A stretch of 64,000 nucleotides of DNA from NCBI RefSeq assembly GCF_024586455.1, contig NC_065919.1:27442839-27506838 (forward strand), written 5' to 3'. Below, piece after piece: positions 45,106 through 56,415 of this stretch. The first letter of the stretch is position 1, and each line of letters starts with the position of its first letter. A program made the position numbers and the translations under genes. The notes beneath the pieces are model-generated. The model saw nothing but the letters and a program-made list of their open reading frames with translations. It ran no database searches and was not told the DNA's origin. This DNA is from Bactrocera neohumeralis. Its lineage: Eukaryota > Arthropoda > Insecta > Diptera > Tephritidae.

Positions 45106-46101
45106 GGCGAAAGTTGCTAATTTAATCTGTTTAACTTGAACGCAGCGAAGATAACAGTAATCAGAGCTCTATAAGTATGTACTTTTCAATTTATTATCGC
45201 TATTGCTCTGTGAGTGGGTTGCCGCTGCAGCAGCCGACTGTGTTTGCGCATGATACTTCGGCTGTATGTACGAAGTTCGTAGTTCAATACCAAAAATTTT
45301 AGTAGGATTAAGGATACATTTTTGCGCGCCACGTTTCTCAGTTGTGAACTTACCTGCTGACTCCAAAACTATAACATCTTTTCAATACACAAAATTTATT
45401 ACTTTAGAATGCATTAAACTTGGATTTAAGCGGAAAAAAATATATTTGATCGAATTTTAATTGGGCAAAATCAGAGTTCGGTAAAAAATATTATCTCTAC
45501 TCTTATTGGATATCAAAGATTGTCTAATATTTAGAAAACTAAATCGTGAAACTTTCCAAGTTTAAAAGGAGTAAATTAAAATTTATGGACTCCAAATTAT
45601 CTAATCTTCCCTTAAAGAAAAGTACATAAAGGACGGTTAAATGTATACAAAAATCAATGAAATTAAAATAAGGCAAAATAAAGCCGATAGTAACCGATAC
45701 TGCATTACTTCAAAATATTACAGAGTTAAAATTCTGGCGTGAAAAGGCTAGATAAAGCCGTTGTAATGATACGATGAAACTTGAATAAGCTTCTTTGCCT
45801 CGAATCGAGGATGCATTGCGATGAAAGAATTTCGGCAATGTTTGTCTTACGAAAGTTTATATTAATTGACTTCAAAAGACCGGGACTGGTTCTAAACTTA
45901 CGCACACGAAGCTAAACAATCGCCAGTCTTTAAAGGGTTTCAGATGAAGGCAAACCAAACCTCTTAACAATTTTAAAACTAAAATCGACAGAAAGTTAAT
46001 ATATCACGCTCTTTTAGTTTCTTTCACAACCGAAAGACGAACCCGTCCCACACTGAGTCATAGTCATGAACCCAAATTATTGCAACATTTTTAGATACGT
46101 A
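45106..46101. other. Upstream region of the FReD gene, otherwise featureless
   Basis: AT-rich, no ORF with a domain. It may hold regulatory sites for the FReD gene, but none can be named. Confidence 0.4.
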
Positions 46102-46849
46102 GGTTGCCGTTTATATTTCAGGATTAGAGAATAATTACAAATATTACTCATCTAAAATCGCTTTATTGTTTTTCGCCGCTCTGACTGAGTTATCTCCGAA
46201 ACATAAGTTCTGAAGGCACCAACCGCCTCTTCATGTGCCGAAAAATCGACCTCTTTGTTAATTTTTACGAACGGGAAATAAGAGAAAGTCATTCGATCCC
46301 AAATCCCAAAAGGCTAAACGGTGGATAACTAATCAAATCAATGTTATAGTGCTCAATATTGCAGTTGTCACAGTGGATGTGTGAGAGGTAGCACAGGCGT
46401 GGTGAAGAGTGATCCGTCTTCAGTGGTTAGTTTTTTCTGATTTCTTGAAAGACACCTGGCAAAGAGATGGTTGTGTACCACTCAGAATTTACGGTTCTGC
46501 GTTGTTCTAGTGCTGTGATTGCGACATGTCCCCTTTTCTAAACAAACAGGTAACCATTTGCTTGGAAGTGCTTCATGACCGCACTTTTGTTTCATTCGGC
46601 TCATTTTGAAACACCCATACCGTCGACTGCTCATGCGTATAAATCCACGATTCATCTGTCACGTTGTCATAGACGTCTTTCAAAGCACAGATATCGTATT
46701 TTTTATCACTTCTCTTGCATGATTGTGTAGGATCCAACGATCAAAAGATCCTGTATACATCACAAATAGCGCTCAAACCATAAGAATAAGTTGTACATCG
46801 CCAGATTGCAACACTATGGTTGCCAAATCCCGAAATATAAAAGGCAACC
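46102..46849 (-). mobile_element. Mariner element with both ends, transposase pseudogene
   Basis: Terminal repeats GGTTGCCGTTTATATTTCAGG and, reverse-complemented, GGTTGCCTTTTATATTTCGGG bound a 748-bp element; TA precedes the low end. The minus strand encodes the transposase middle: VTDESWIYTHEQ with the first catalytic Asp, STVWVFQNEPNETKVRS, then VAITALEQRRTVNSEWY. The N-terminal helix-turn-helix and the part with the third catalytic residue are largely missing. The termini match the 13747-14260 copy, so the two belong to one lineage with complementary deletions. Confidence 0.8.
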
Positions 46850-47209
46850 TTCCTATGTAAGTATATAATGTAATAATATAATATAATTTTCAAACTTCTC
46901 CGACGCGAGTAGCCTCTTTGAACTTGTTTAAAGTGAAATCGACTCTTTTATATTTTGTACATTTCCTGTTGCCTTATCATTATCCGAATGCTTTGAATCT
47001 AACTAACAAATAACATATAATTATTATATTAAAATCAATAAAAACAAATAAAAAAGAGTTTAAAATTGTTCACCCAAAGAGGTCATGAAACCGATAACAG
47101 CAATTACAAAATTGTTAATTCCGACAAGTATTTTAGTCACCCTTATTGACAAAAATATATATATATACTATATATTATTCATATTGCAATTCAGCCGATG
47201 TGTTTACGA
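46850..47209. other. AT-rich spacer
   Basis: TA-rich, no gene; the upstream part of the next mariner may be included. Confidence 0.4.
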
Positions 47210-48075
47210 AACCGCTTTTATTATTCGCGCTCTTTTAAAGTTTTCCTTCGATAAAGGCAAATCCGCTAGAGGAACGTTCCGTGAGATTAATGGTGTTTTG
47301 GGGGATGGTACTCTGTCACTTCGAACTGCGGAGGAATGGTTTCGATGATTCAGAGCGGGTAAAAACGACACAATGGATAAGTTAGCCGGCGGAAGACCTG
47401 TGACGACGAATATCGATCAAATCATGGAAAACATCGAATTAGACCGGCATGTGGCATTTCGTGACATCACCCAGAAGAGGGGAGTTAGTCACCAAACCAT
47501 TTTAAACCATCTACAGAAGGCTGGATACACAAAAAAGCTTGATGTTTGGGTGCTGCATGTTTTGACGCAAAAAACCTTGTTGACTGAATCAACGCCTGCG
47601 ATATGCTGCTGAAACGGAACGAACTCGACCACTATGAGCTGCTTCCATATGGCCAGACGCTTAATTCTACCATCTAATACGAATAATTGGACCGCTTGAA
47701 GCAGGCGATCGACCAGAAGCGTCCAGAATTGGCCAACAGGAAGGGTGTAGTGTTCCACCAGGACAACGCCAGACCACACACTTCATTGATGACTCGTCAG
47801 AAGCCACGGGAGCTCGGATGGAAGGTTTTATCGCATCCACCATACAGCCCGGACATAGCGCCAAGTAATTACCACCTGTTTCTGTCCATAGCGAACGCCC
47901 TTGTTAGTGTAAAGTTGAACTCAAAAGAGGCTTGTGAAAAGTGGCTGTCCGAGCTCTTCGCTAATAAGGGAGGGGGCTTCTACGAGGTGTTTATTACGAA
48001 GTTGCCGTCTAGATGGAAACAGATTATCGAACAAAACGGCGCATATTTGAATATACATATATTAAAGCATTGAAT
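47210..48075 (+). pseudogene. Mariner transposase pseudogene, internal deletion
   Basis: The plus strand encodes RALLKFSFDKGKSARGTFRE, LSLRTAEEWFR, GGRPVTTNIDQIMENIELDRHV, VSHQTILNHLQKAGYTKKLD, then LLTESTPA. After a frameshift comes DHYELLPYGQTLNST. The piece between the linker and this point, which holds the first catalytic Asp, is deleted. The last part (RLKQAIDQKRPELANRKGVV, FHQDNARPHTSL, YSPDIAPSNYHLF) keeps the second Asp but has Asn in the place of the third (PSN instead of PSD). Stops and two frameshifts are also present. It ends NGAYLNIHILKH. Clear terminal repeats were not found. Confidence 0.85.
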
Positions 48076-49249
48076 AAACAGCAAAAAAGCGGAAGGGAGA
48101 TATTTGACAACTTAATAAATATGTTTCTTCTATTTCTTCTGAATAGTAAAACAAAGTTACAAATATACGGATATAATGCTATTTTTTATACGATCCATAC
48201 GTGTTTGAGAGGCTATCCTGTACGCTGTTTTGAGAATTTCAAGTAACCCTTAAAGCATGTTTGCTATACCCACGGAATCTCGTAATATTATAGGCATAAT
48301 AGTCATACTGACCACCACTCCAAATGAGCTGTAAAGATATCATATACGCATTGACTGAAATGCAGAATATTCTCCTCTAGTGGAAACTTATGTTTTCACA
48401 AGACTGAAGGGAGAGAAATACATATGTGCACGTATACTTCTAGTCAAAATTTGGAAATTGTAATGGGATGTGAAGGACTCGGTGAAGCTGCAGATTGTTT
48501 TAGTAAAATATCGGAATGAAACTAAGGGAGTCTATGACCTTCAGAATAACTTAATAGGATACCGATGTCGTTGAAACCTTTCGCTACATTTTTTAATTTT
48601 GTCAACACCTGGAAGTATTTAGCCGACAAGTTCAAGAGTACAAAAGGTTTGGATACGCCCGAACTTAGCATTTCCCTACTTTTTTTAGGGTTGTCCACAC
48701 TTTATTACATAAATGGCGACAATTTAAATCATGTCTTAATTTTGGGACACCCATTATATAGATATACTATATGTATATACTTAAATAGTAAACGCAAAAC
48801 ATAGAAAAATTTTCTATATTAAAATCGATTTCATTGCATTATTATTAATATATTATTATTGTTTAACATGGGAGGCAACAAAAGAAAAATCTTAACCTTT
48901 GACAAGATTAAGCGATTATTTTATTGCGAATTAATATTTACTTACAATCGTTTTGCCGCCTGTACGCTCTACCGGGTGTCTGCCTGCTGGTCTAACCGAA
49001 GTGTTTTCTCTGAATTCCGTTTAGTATCAGTGCTGACTCATTCGACATTTTGAAATGACGCACATTCTTATATAGTCCACACTATACACATGCATATACA
49101 TAAATTATTTGCATATATGGTATTACCCATAAGTTTTCCCAAAAACGACAATGGCGGTGCTTGCTTACCAGAAAATTGTCGTAAACTCTCAATGGAAAAA
49201 AATTTGCACCATTCTAAAAGCAATTACTTGAAGTCCAACTCTACGGCAG
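48076..49249. other. AT-rich spacer with a short family A fragment
   Basis: At about 48650-48690 the sequence GGATACGCCCGAACTTAGC resembles the opening of repeat family A on the minus strand. Nothing else recognised. Confidence 0.4.
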
Positions 49250-49815
49250 CTCTTCTTCTTCTTTACTAGCGTAAACACCGCTTACGGGGTTATTGCCAAG
49301 TTAACAACAGCGCGCCAGTAGTTTTCTCTTTTCGCAATTTGGCGCCAATTCAAAATACCAAGTCAGGTCCTTCTCCACCTGATCCATTTTCATCCATTCG
49401 AACGACATGACCTAGCTAACGTAGCCGCTGTCTCTTAATTCGCTGATGTCAATGTCGTCCTATAACTCGCACAGCTCATTGTTCCATCAAATGAGATATT
49501 CGCCGTTGCCAATGCGCAAAATTACCATATACATATCTTCCGCAGAACCTTTCTCTTGAAAATTCGTAATGTCGACTCATCCTCATTATCCATTTCTCCA
49601 CACCATATACTATCAGCGGGAATAATGAGTTACTTATAGAGTTGCGGTTTGTTCGTCGAGGGAAGACTTTACTTCTCAATTGTCTACTCAGTCTGAAGTA
49701 GCACCTGTTGGCATGAGTTATTCTGCGTTGGATTTCAAGGCTGGCATTGTGTTTGGTGTTAATACTGGTTCCAAGATAGACGAAATTAATACGACTACGC
49801 CAGCTCTACACCATT
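49250..49815 (-). mobile_element. RTE copy 5, 5'-truncated
   Basis: On the minus strand it ends in the family tail (GGTGTTTACGCTAGTAAAG then AAGAAGAAG at about 49255-49265). It runs back through NWRQIAKR-like, RLRWLGH-like (with a gap at the Gly-Arg cassette), RKVLRKIY-like, YGAEAW-like and SRQL-like segments to about position 6860 of copy 1. Stops and indels throughout. Confidence 0.8.
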
Positions 49816-51439
49816 TATTTTTTTTTTGTACTTTTAACGACAATCATTCAAGGTAAATCAAAACCTCAGGAAGTATAATCAGACTGCTTTAGTATTTCGT
49901 TATAATAGGCAAGCTAAGAAATGTCTTCAAGCTATGATGTCGAATCTGTATTTTTTAAGTCTTGACAATTACCTTCTTGTGATTCAAGACCTTTTGCTTT
50001 AGGGAAATACGAAAAATCTGCTGGAAGGCACAATCCAGACCCGGAGAATAATATGAGTTAGGAATTTCAAATGCATTTCAAGCAATTTTGGCGCCCCAAA
50101 AGATAAATGAAGGAAGGAGTTCGTTAAAGTTCAGTTCTAAAATACTCCATTCGTTTCCGAATAACATGAGTGTAAACGCCCGGTGAAGTCATGAAAGTTC
50201 GACTGAGATTTCTCATTCAGAAACTTGGTAAAGCAAAATCTACAGAGGATGAACAAGAACTGATAAGAACTTAAAACATCATTCCTGTTAAGCTTCTGCC
50301 TTCAGCCACTTGAAATGAAATATACTCCATTGCTCCAACTGTTTAAATTTAAAAGCAATCGTGCTTAAGTGTTTCCGCTTGTGGTCCGGTGACCTCCCAT
50401 TTCAACCAAACAACCGAATTTGTACCTTTATTTATGATGGTCCTTTGTCCGACTTCGTTTCATTTATGCAGACCCGACTGAAGTGGACATCTGTAAACTG
50501 AATAGGACTAGCTATTTCTTCAACAAATTTTAAATAAAAATCAAAAAATTTGTGGTTTAAATATAAAATTATATTGTAACACCCTATACTTTGCCAATCT
50601 TATACATTTTCTGTTGCATTCTCATGACAATTTGTGAATGGTGACAACAGCACCCATAAATTACTGTGTGAATTAAAGGTTAATACAGTACTTACTGACA
50701 AAGGCGTTAATGAATGCCGAAATGCAATTGTCTAAATCGTAATTGTTTGCTTTTGGTACAATTCTTCGCGAAACTCTCAAGTGTTTATTTATTTATTATG
50801 TTTGTTTTTTGGTGTCGACTTCCAGTGATTCTCTGACACAACGATTTCGAAATAGCGAGTCTGGTTTGTGGGCACGACGACAGGTGACTAGCGCCGACCT
50901 TTGACGCAAATGTTGTGAACTTGGTATTCGAAGCGATTAGAATTAAAGAGTTACTACAACTTAACTGTAAATATTTGCAACGATTTTTTTTTGGTCATAG
51001 CTACAGAAGTGATTTTATGACAAAGCGTATGGTATTTTTTAACCTTTTGTGTTTAATAAGGTTTGTTTACGAAATCTGTAGCCACTTCTAAAAAATTAGA
51101 AACAAAATTTCTTTCCACATCTATCTCAAATATAATCCCTTCATTTACATTGGAAGAATAAACAAAAAGACTATGTATACATTAAGACTAAAAAGCACTC
51201 GGAAATTGTAATTAAATTTCCATGATGTATTTTCTAAGTTGGTAGGAACGTTCTTAATTACTATGAGCATAATCTGTCAACCAATTTGTTTACAGATACA
51301 ACAGTTGCTTAAGTTGGTACTCCTCAGTAGTGCATTGCGATTTTTACAATGGATAAAAATATCAAAGAAATAATTCATCTTTAACTTTGTATTTCCTAAA
51401 AAATTTCGTGTGCGGAGTTAGAAAAGGTTAACAAGAATT
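49816..51439. other. AT-rich spacer, no gene
   Basis: Frames short and domain-free; no repeat boundary identified. Confidence 0.4.
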
Positions 51440-51840
51440 CAGTTTTATCAAAGACACAAGCCTACGACTGGTACAAAGCCTTCAAACACGGTCGAGAGAT
51501 AGTTGAAGACATTTCACGTTCTCTTCGACCTCTTTAACTGTTGAAAATATTAAAAAAGTAAAGAATATGGTGCTTGAAAATCGTCAGGCAAGTGCTAGAG
51601 AAATAGCAAGAGAGCTCGACATCTCTCGCGAGTCCGTTCGAACGATTTTGGCGGATATTTTGGGTATGAAACGCGTTCTCGCTTAACTCGTCCCGATAAA
51701 GATGATTTTTTTTAAAAAAGAGTAGAAGAACATGCTTGATCGTGCGAATTCCTATCCTACATTCATGGAGAGCATTATAACGGCTGATGAGACATGGGTT
51801 TATAAGTTTGACGTGCAAACATTTTTTTGTCACAATATAT
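51440..51840 (+). pseudogene. Mariner transposase fragment, another lineage
   Basis: The plus strand encodes SKTQAYDWYKAFKHGREIVE. After a frameshift it reads KVKNMVLENRQASAREIARE, LDISRESVRTILADILGMKR, and ends MLDRANSYPTFMESIITADE followed by TWVYKFDVQT, which includes the first catalytic Asp. The second and third catalytic regions are absent and stops interrupt the frame. Confidence 0.8.
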
Positions 51841-53949
51841 AATATACTATCATCTTTTGAATTATTGATATAGAAGGAAGGAACGCGATTTAATGATATC
51901 AGTCTGATAAAGATGACATATCTTCAAGAACTAAGACCGGAGATCTATGTTTATTTCACCAAAGGCTGGTTCCAAGAAAATTGCCATACGAAAATGATAT
52001 GAAACATTTTTATTGCGTATTGTACAGCATAGCATACTAGCTCTTTGCTATACGTAAACCTTGTAGTATATTTTAAATATTAGAGTAACACCGAATTTGA
52101 TACAACGGAATAGCTCCACTAAGAGTCCATAACTATAGACTTCACCGGTTTCCCCGCATTGCTTCGCAGATAAAATATGGTTTTTAGACCTAAAAGCAAA
52201 TTTTGTCAGCTTGCTCTTGTTTCTCACAATCTAAAGCCCTTCGAACTATTTCCAGCTACAGTTTGTGCCCCTCTTCATCAGAGCAATACATGCTATCTAT
52301 ATTTGTCGTTCTGATCTCATAGCAATACAACTACTTCTGCGGATCATACTGTCACATTTAGAATAGTTGCTATACGCTTTCAGAGAGTAGAGATAGAGCA
52401 AGTAGAGAAAGGAAAGGTGTGTACCGAGTTGCAAATTCACATTACTTCTTTTTCTGGTGTATAAAGGTAAACTCTGAGCTCGACAGGGTTGGAATTCAGA
52501 ACTGCTTACTTTCACTCCAATTTCGGAAAATACAATATAATAGTAAGCTTCAATGTCCTTGAAATATATTAAGTATAATAATGATATTAGGTTGGAACCA
52601 GCATCTGTTAAGAGCTCTAAAAACGAGAGGGATACGCAACTTTCAACGACGATTTCTTCAAATTTCAAAAACCCAACGAATACTTTTACTTTTACGCCTT
52701 TATAATTAAGATTTATTACATTAATTATTCCAGCCACTCATTCGAACCCGTTTTTTTGCCGCTCTAAGCATTATAAATGAGACAGAATTGCTTAGAAGCC
52801 AATCAACACAAACGCGGCTTACCCAGGCTGTGTTTCGGACCCAACCTCAAACTCCGCCCAGCAGCTCACATTTGTCCGTGCGAAATTGTCACATGTGACA
52901 ATTGACATTTGGCTAAGGAGCCAGACCACCAAACGCCACAACCCCATTGCTGTTGTCAAAGCCAGCCGAAGCCGCGGTCCGTTGAACGACTGACGTCGGC
53001 AGCGCTGCACTTGCGGCCGCCAACGCAAACGCAACGGGATCCAATTCAACTGGTATGTGCACTTGTTTTAAGCCCCCACACACAGACACACACACACACA
53101 TGTGTATCATTTGTGCCCCAATCGTGAGTTGCATATGACAATTGTGCGCTCGCTTCCCATATTTGCAACATTTAACGAGTTGGCAACCGTTGTAAGGCCG
53201 TAAAACAGCCAATAACAAAAATGTAATAATAATCGCAAAACAACAACAAGCAACCTAAGCTCTGGCCGTTGCCACTGTCAATGATTATGACAACATTTCA
53301 TTATGTTTTTGGTCTAACTGAGTCTGGCATTTTATTATTAACAGCGCCTTGCCTTTGCCGCTGTGCCCCTGGGCGGGCGCCGTGGGGAAGGTTAGTGTGT
53401 GAAGCGTCGTGCGGCGAGGCATGCCCGTCCATTGATCGACTGGCACTTTATTCAAACAATATTGTCATGCCCAACCACGACTTTCGTCTCTTCTGGCAAC
53501 AGTTCTGGCGAATTATTTATGGCAATGTGTATGTATTTTATTGTTGTTGTTGTTGTTGCTATTATTGCATTTGTTATTGCTGTTAAATGATGCGTTGACA
53601 ATTATGGAATTCACTCGTGAAGCTTATTTGATTGGCGAGCACCTTTGGGTTGTCTACTCTCAGCCCAGACCCTGAATATTTGCCTGTGCGCGCCACGTCT
53701 TTGTCGTCCGCGGCTGGTTTGTGACTAACGATGCGTTTCACATGAAGTCAATTGGAACCATTGGTTACAAATAAGTATGCAAATATTTTGACAGCTATTT
53801 GTTTGTAGGAAATATTTATTGTATTTTAATAAAAAGGGAAGTAATTGTACATCTAAGAGTAAGATTAGTTTTAGTTGACACGAAGTGAGTAAGGCAATAC
53901 CAACAACTTCTAACTGTTATTCGAAATGGTCACCTTGGTTTGTGTGCAC
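51841..53949. other. AT-rich then GC-richer island with microsatellites
   Basis: The island at about 52800-53720 is GC-rich, with a CA repeat (53076-53100) and a TTG repeat (53541-53558). Open frames on both strands are short and without domains. It resembles a regulatory or leader region. The rest is AT-rich with no signal. Confidence 0.4.
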
Positions 53950-54520
53950 CTCTAACGATTTGGCCATTGATCACTAGCCGTACGCACAGTTGCTATTGGT
54001 ATTGACGTCGCTGCTCGAACTAAATATTTTTTTACACTCTCCAAATTTCTGTGGGATATTCGACAGGCCATGTTCTGCAACTCTGACCACAAACTGTAGT
54101 CCAATGAATTCCAATCTGGACTTCCAATCATTGCAGCTAAGCTATGAATACAGGAACATTGCTTATAACCCTCTGCCGTGTAGTGGGTACACTTTTTCCT
54201 AGTTTTAACCTCTTTTTTCACTCCCAATCAAACCATTTCACCAGCGGAATGGTGATCACGTTCAACTCTTGAAATAACATTGTTAACGCTTTTCGAAGTT
54301 CGCGTAGATTTCGTAGTTTTGCTTATTAGAAATTTCTCCAACGGTCAACATTTTTTCATCTGTAAAAAAGATACTTTCATGGCCGTTGACTGCAGACTTG
54401 AAGAAGCCGTTTGCATCTGTGCAGCCTGCTTTGCTTCAAGCGCATTGTCAGAAAATGGCCAGTTGACCGTCGGTGGAACTTATCTCGAATAAGTCTTGAC
54501 ATTGATCTGGTCGATAAATA
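53950..54520 (-). pseudogene. Mariner-type transposase fragment, C-terminal half
   Basis: Minus-strand pieces in order: GHESIFFTDEKMLTVGEISN with the first catalytic Asp (near 54360), NKQNYEIYANFEKR, then after a large gap PDWNSLDYSLWSELQNMACR and SHRNLESVKKYLVRAATSIP (near 54000-54110), ending ATVRTASDQWPNR. The LDYSLW block is the third catalytic region. The segment with the second Asp is missing and the frames differ. It is not the same lineage as the other copies here. Confidence 0.7.
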
Positions 54521-54984
54521 CATTTCCCTTTATATAATTTTCTGTTCTAAAAGGAATTCTTCGAAAGTTTTTATGGCTGAATTCGTTTGAACCACACGAG
54601 GACGACTACTTCTATTTCTGTCATCAGCTGTAGACTTTTGGCTGCCTTAGACTAGCTCAGGACCTGCTGTTACTCAACGGGTTTCAAATTTGAAGTTGCA
54701 GTAAGACCATTTCATTTATCCAAGAACCGGCTTAAGCACCAAAAGTAGCATCAGTCAGTTTTCTTTTCAATAGTAAATTTCCTAATTATATCTATTTTAA
54801 AATGTTATCCGGAGTATGGACCATAACTAACTTAAGCTTTAGAAATTTTTTGAAAGCTTTGTAGAACTGAAATTGAGGAATCGAACATGCTTAAACTTAC
54901 GAAATGAAATAATGTCTATAGAGCAATTGTAAACCTGAAAAAAGAAGACGAAGAAGATGCCTGTTTTAAGACGCTAAGTTATTG
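54521..54984. other. AT-rich spacer
   Basis: Nothing recognised. Confidence 0.4.
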
Positions 54985-56415
54985 CTAGTTGCTTTTTTCA
55001 GCACGAAAAGGAGCTGCTTTTATGGCGCTGTGTCTAAATTTGGTATCCCTGCAAAACTAATATGATGTAAACTGACCTTAAGCAATACCAAAAGATCCGT
55101 CAGGATCGAGTAAGACCTCTCCAGATACCTAACGAGGTTTTAGAAAAGAACAGAGTCCGTTGTAATTTACGTGAGTACCTGCCGGCGACAGCCTAACCTC
55201 ACGGTGCTTTCTGTTTCTAGAAGCACGTAGATCAATACAATGCGTTGATCAGCGCCCCAAAGCATAAATGCATTCAGCACTCATACCTTGGAGAACCAAA
55301 GTATGAATGCATTCTGCACTTTTAACTTGGTTCCAATTGGTTCAGGTGGATAGGGACACCCTAGCCGCCTTGGTCGATTACGAGGCCGACCTAAAACCTC
55401 TGCCGTAATCTGGGTCCGGCACCCGTCCGCAATGCGACTACACATTGGACAAAGTGCCCTGCCGGCATTTAGGTTTAAACCACAGCCACAACGAATCTCC
55501 ACAAAGGGCCAAACCCAATTAGTATATTGGAGTTAGTCTTTGGTAAGATTTTGTAGCTTTTGCTACTACCAGTTGAGTCCCTAAACACTCAATGACTGGT
55601 GACATTTGTCGCTTGTTCAACAAATGCCTTATATTATGTGAAATAACAATATATGAAGCTTATAATATGATTTCAAGCTGAATATTATAGCACTATTTCT
55701 GACTTAGACCATGCTGACATTTAAACAAGACATGTTTAACAGACACAGTGCATGTGGATTTTAGTCACCTCTTACGACAGGCATGCCTTACCACGGGTAT
55801 ATTCAATATAACTTCAAAGTCGTAGATAAATTCGTTTTGAAACCAATATTAACAGCAATATCAATGTCAGCCAACGTAAAATTACTTTTGCCAACAGGTG
55901 CTACTTCGGACTGAGTAGGCAATTAAGAAAAGTCGTTCTCCACGAACAAAAACCAAATTCAATAAGTCATTCAAAATACCCGTCTTCCTAAATGGTGCAG
56001 AGTCATGGACGATGACAACATCTGATGATTCGACGTCACGAGTTTTCGAGAGAAAGTTTCTGCGGAAGATTTATGCATTGGCAACGGCGAATATCGCATT
56101 CGATGGAACGCTGAGCTGTACGAGATATACGTCGACATTGACATGGTTCAACGAATTAAGAGACAGCGGGTATGCTGGCTAGGTCCTGTCGTCCGAATAG
56201 ACGAGAACACTCCAGCTTTGAAAGCATTCGACGCAGTACCCCCGTAGGAAGCAGAGGAAAAGGAATACCTCCACTCCGTTGGAAAGACAAGGTGGAAAAC
56301 TAAGGTTACACTTAGAAACTCCATTTGGCGCAAACAGCAAAAAGGAAGAACGACCTGTTGTAAACTCGGCTATAACCGCGTAAAGAGTGTCTGCGCCAAT
56401 AAAGAATAAGAAGAA
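54985..56415 (+). mobile_element. RTE copy 6, split by unrelated sequence
   Basis: The first part (54995-55150) matches copy 1 positions about 6406-6570 (CACGAAAAGGAGCTGC to the GFRQ region). The second part (55806-56415) matches about 6862-7506, including NRCYFGLSRQL-, YGAESW- and RLRWLGH-like segments and the family 3' end (GTGTCTGCGCCAATAAAG). About 290 bp of RTE around the YADD motif is missing, and about 655 bp of foreign sequence lies there. Many frameshifts. Confidence 0.8.
55150..55805. repeat. Foreign segment inside RTE copy 6
   Basis: GC-richer than its surroundings. It holds a near-duplicated 24-bp motif (ATGCATTC.GCACT at about 55268 and 55302) that can fold around CCTTGGAGAACCAA. 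It ends with TTACGACAGGCATGCCTTACC, a segment that looks like part of a dispersed repeat. The minus strand at 55281-55502 is open with CxxC-type cysteines (RALCPMC). Class not determined. Confidence 0.45.
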
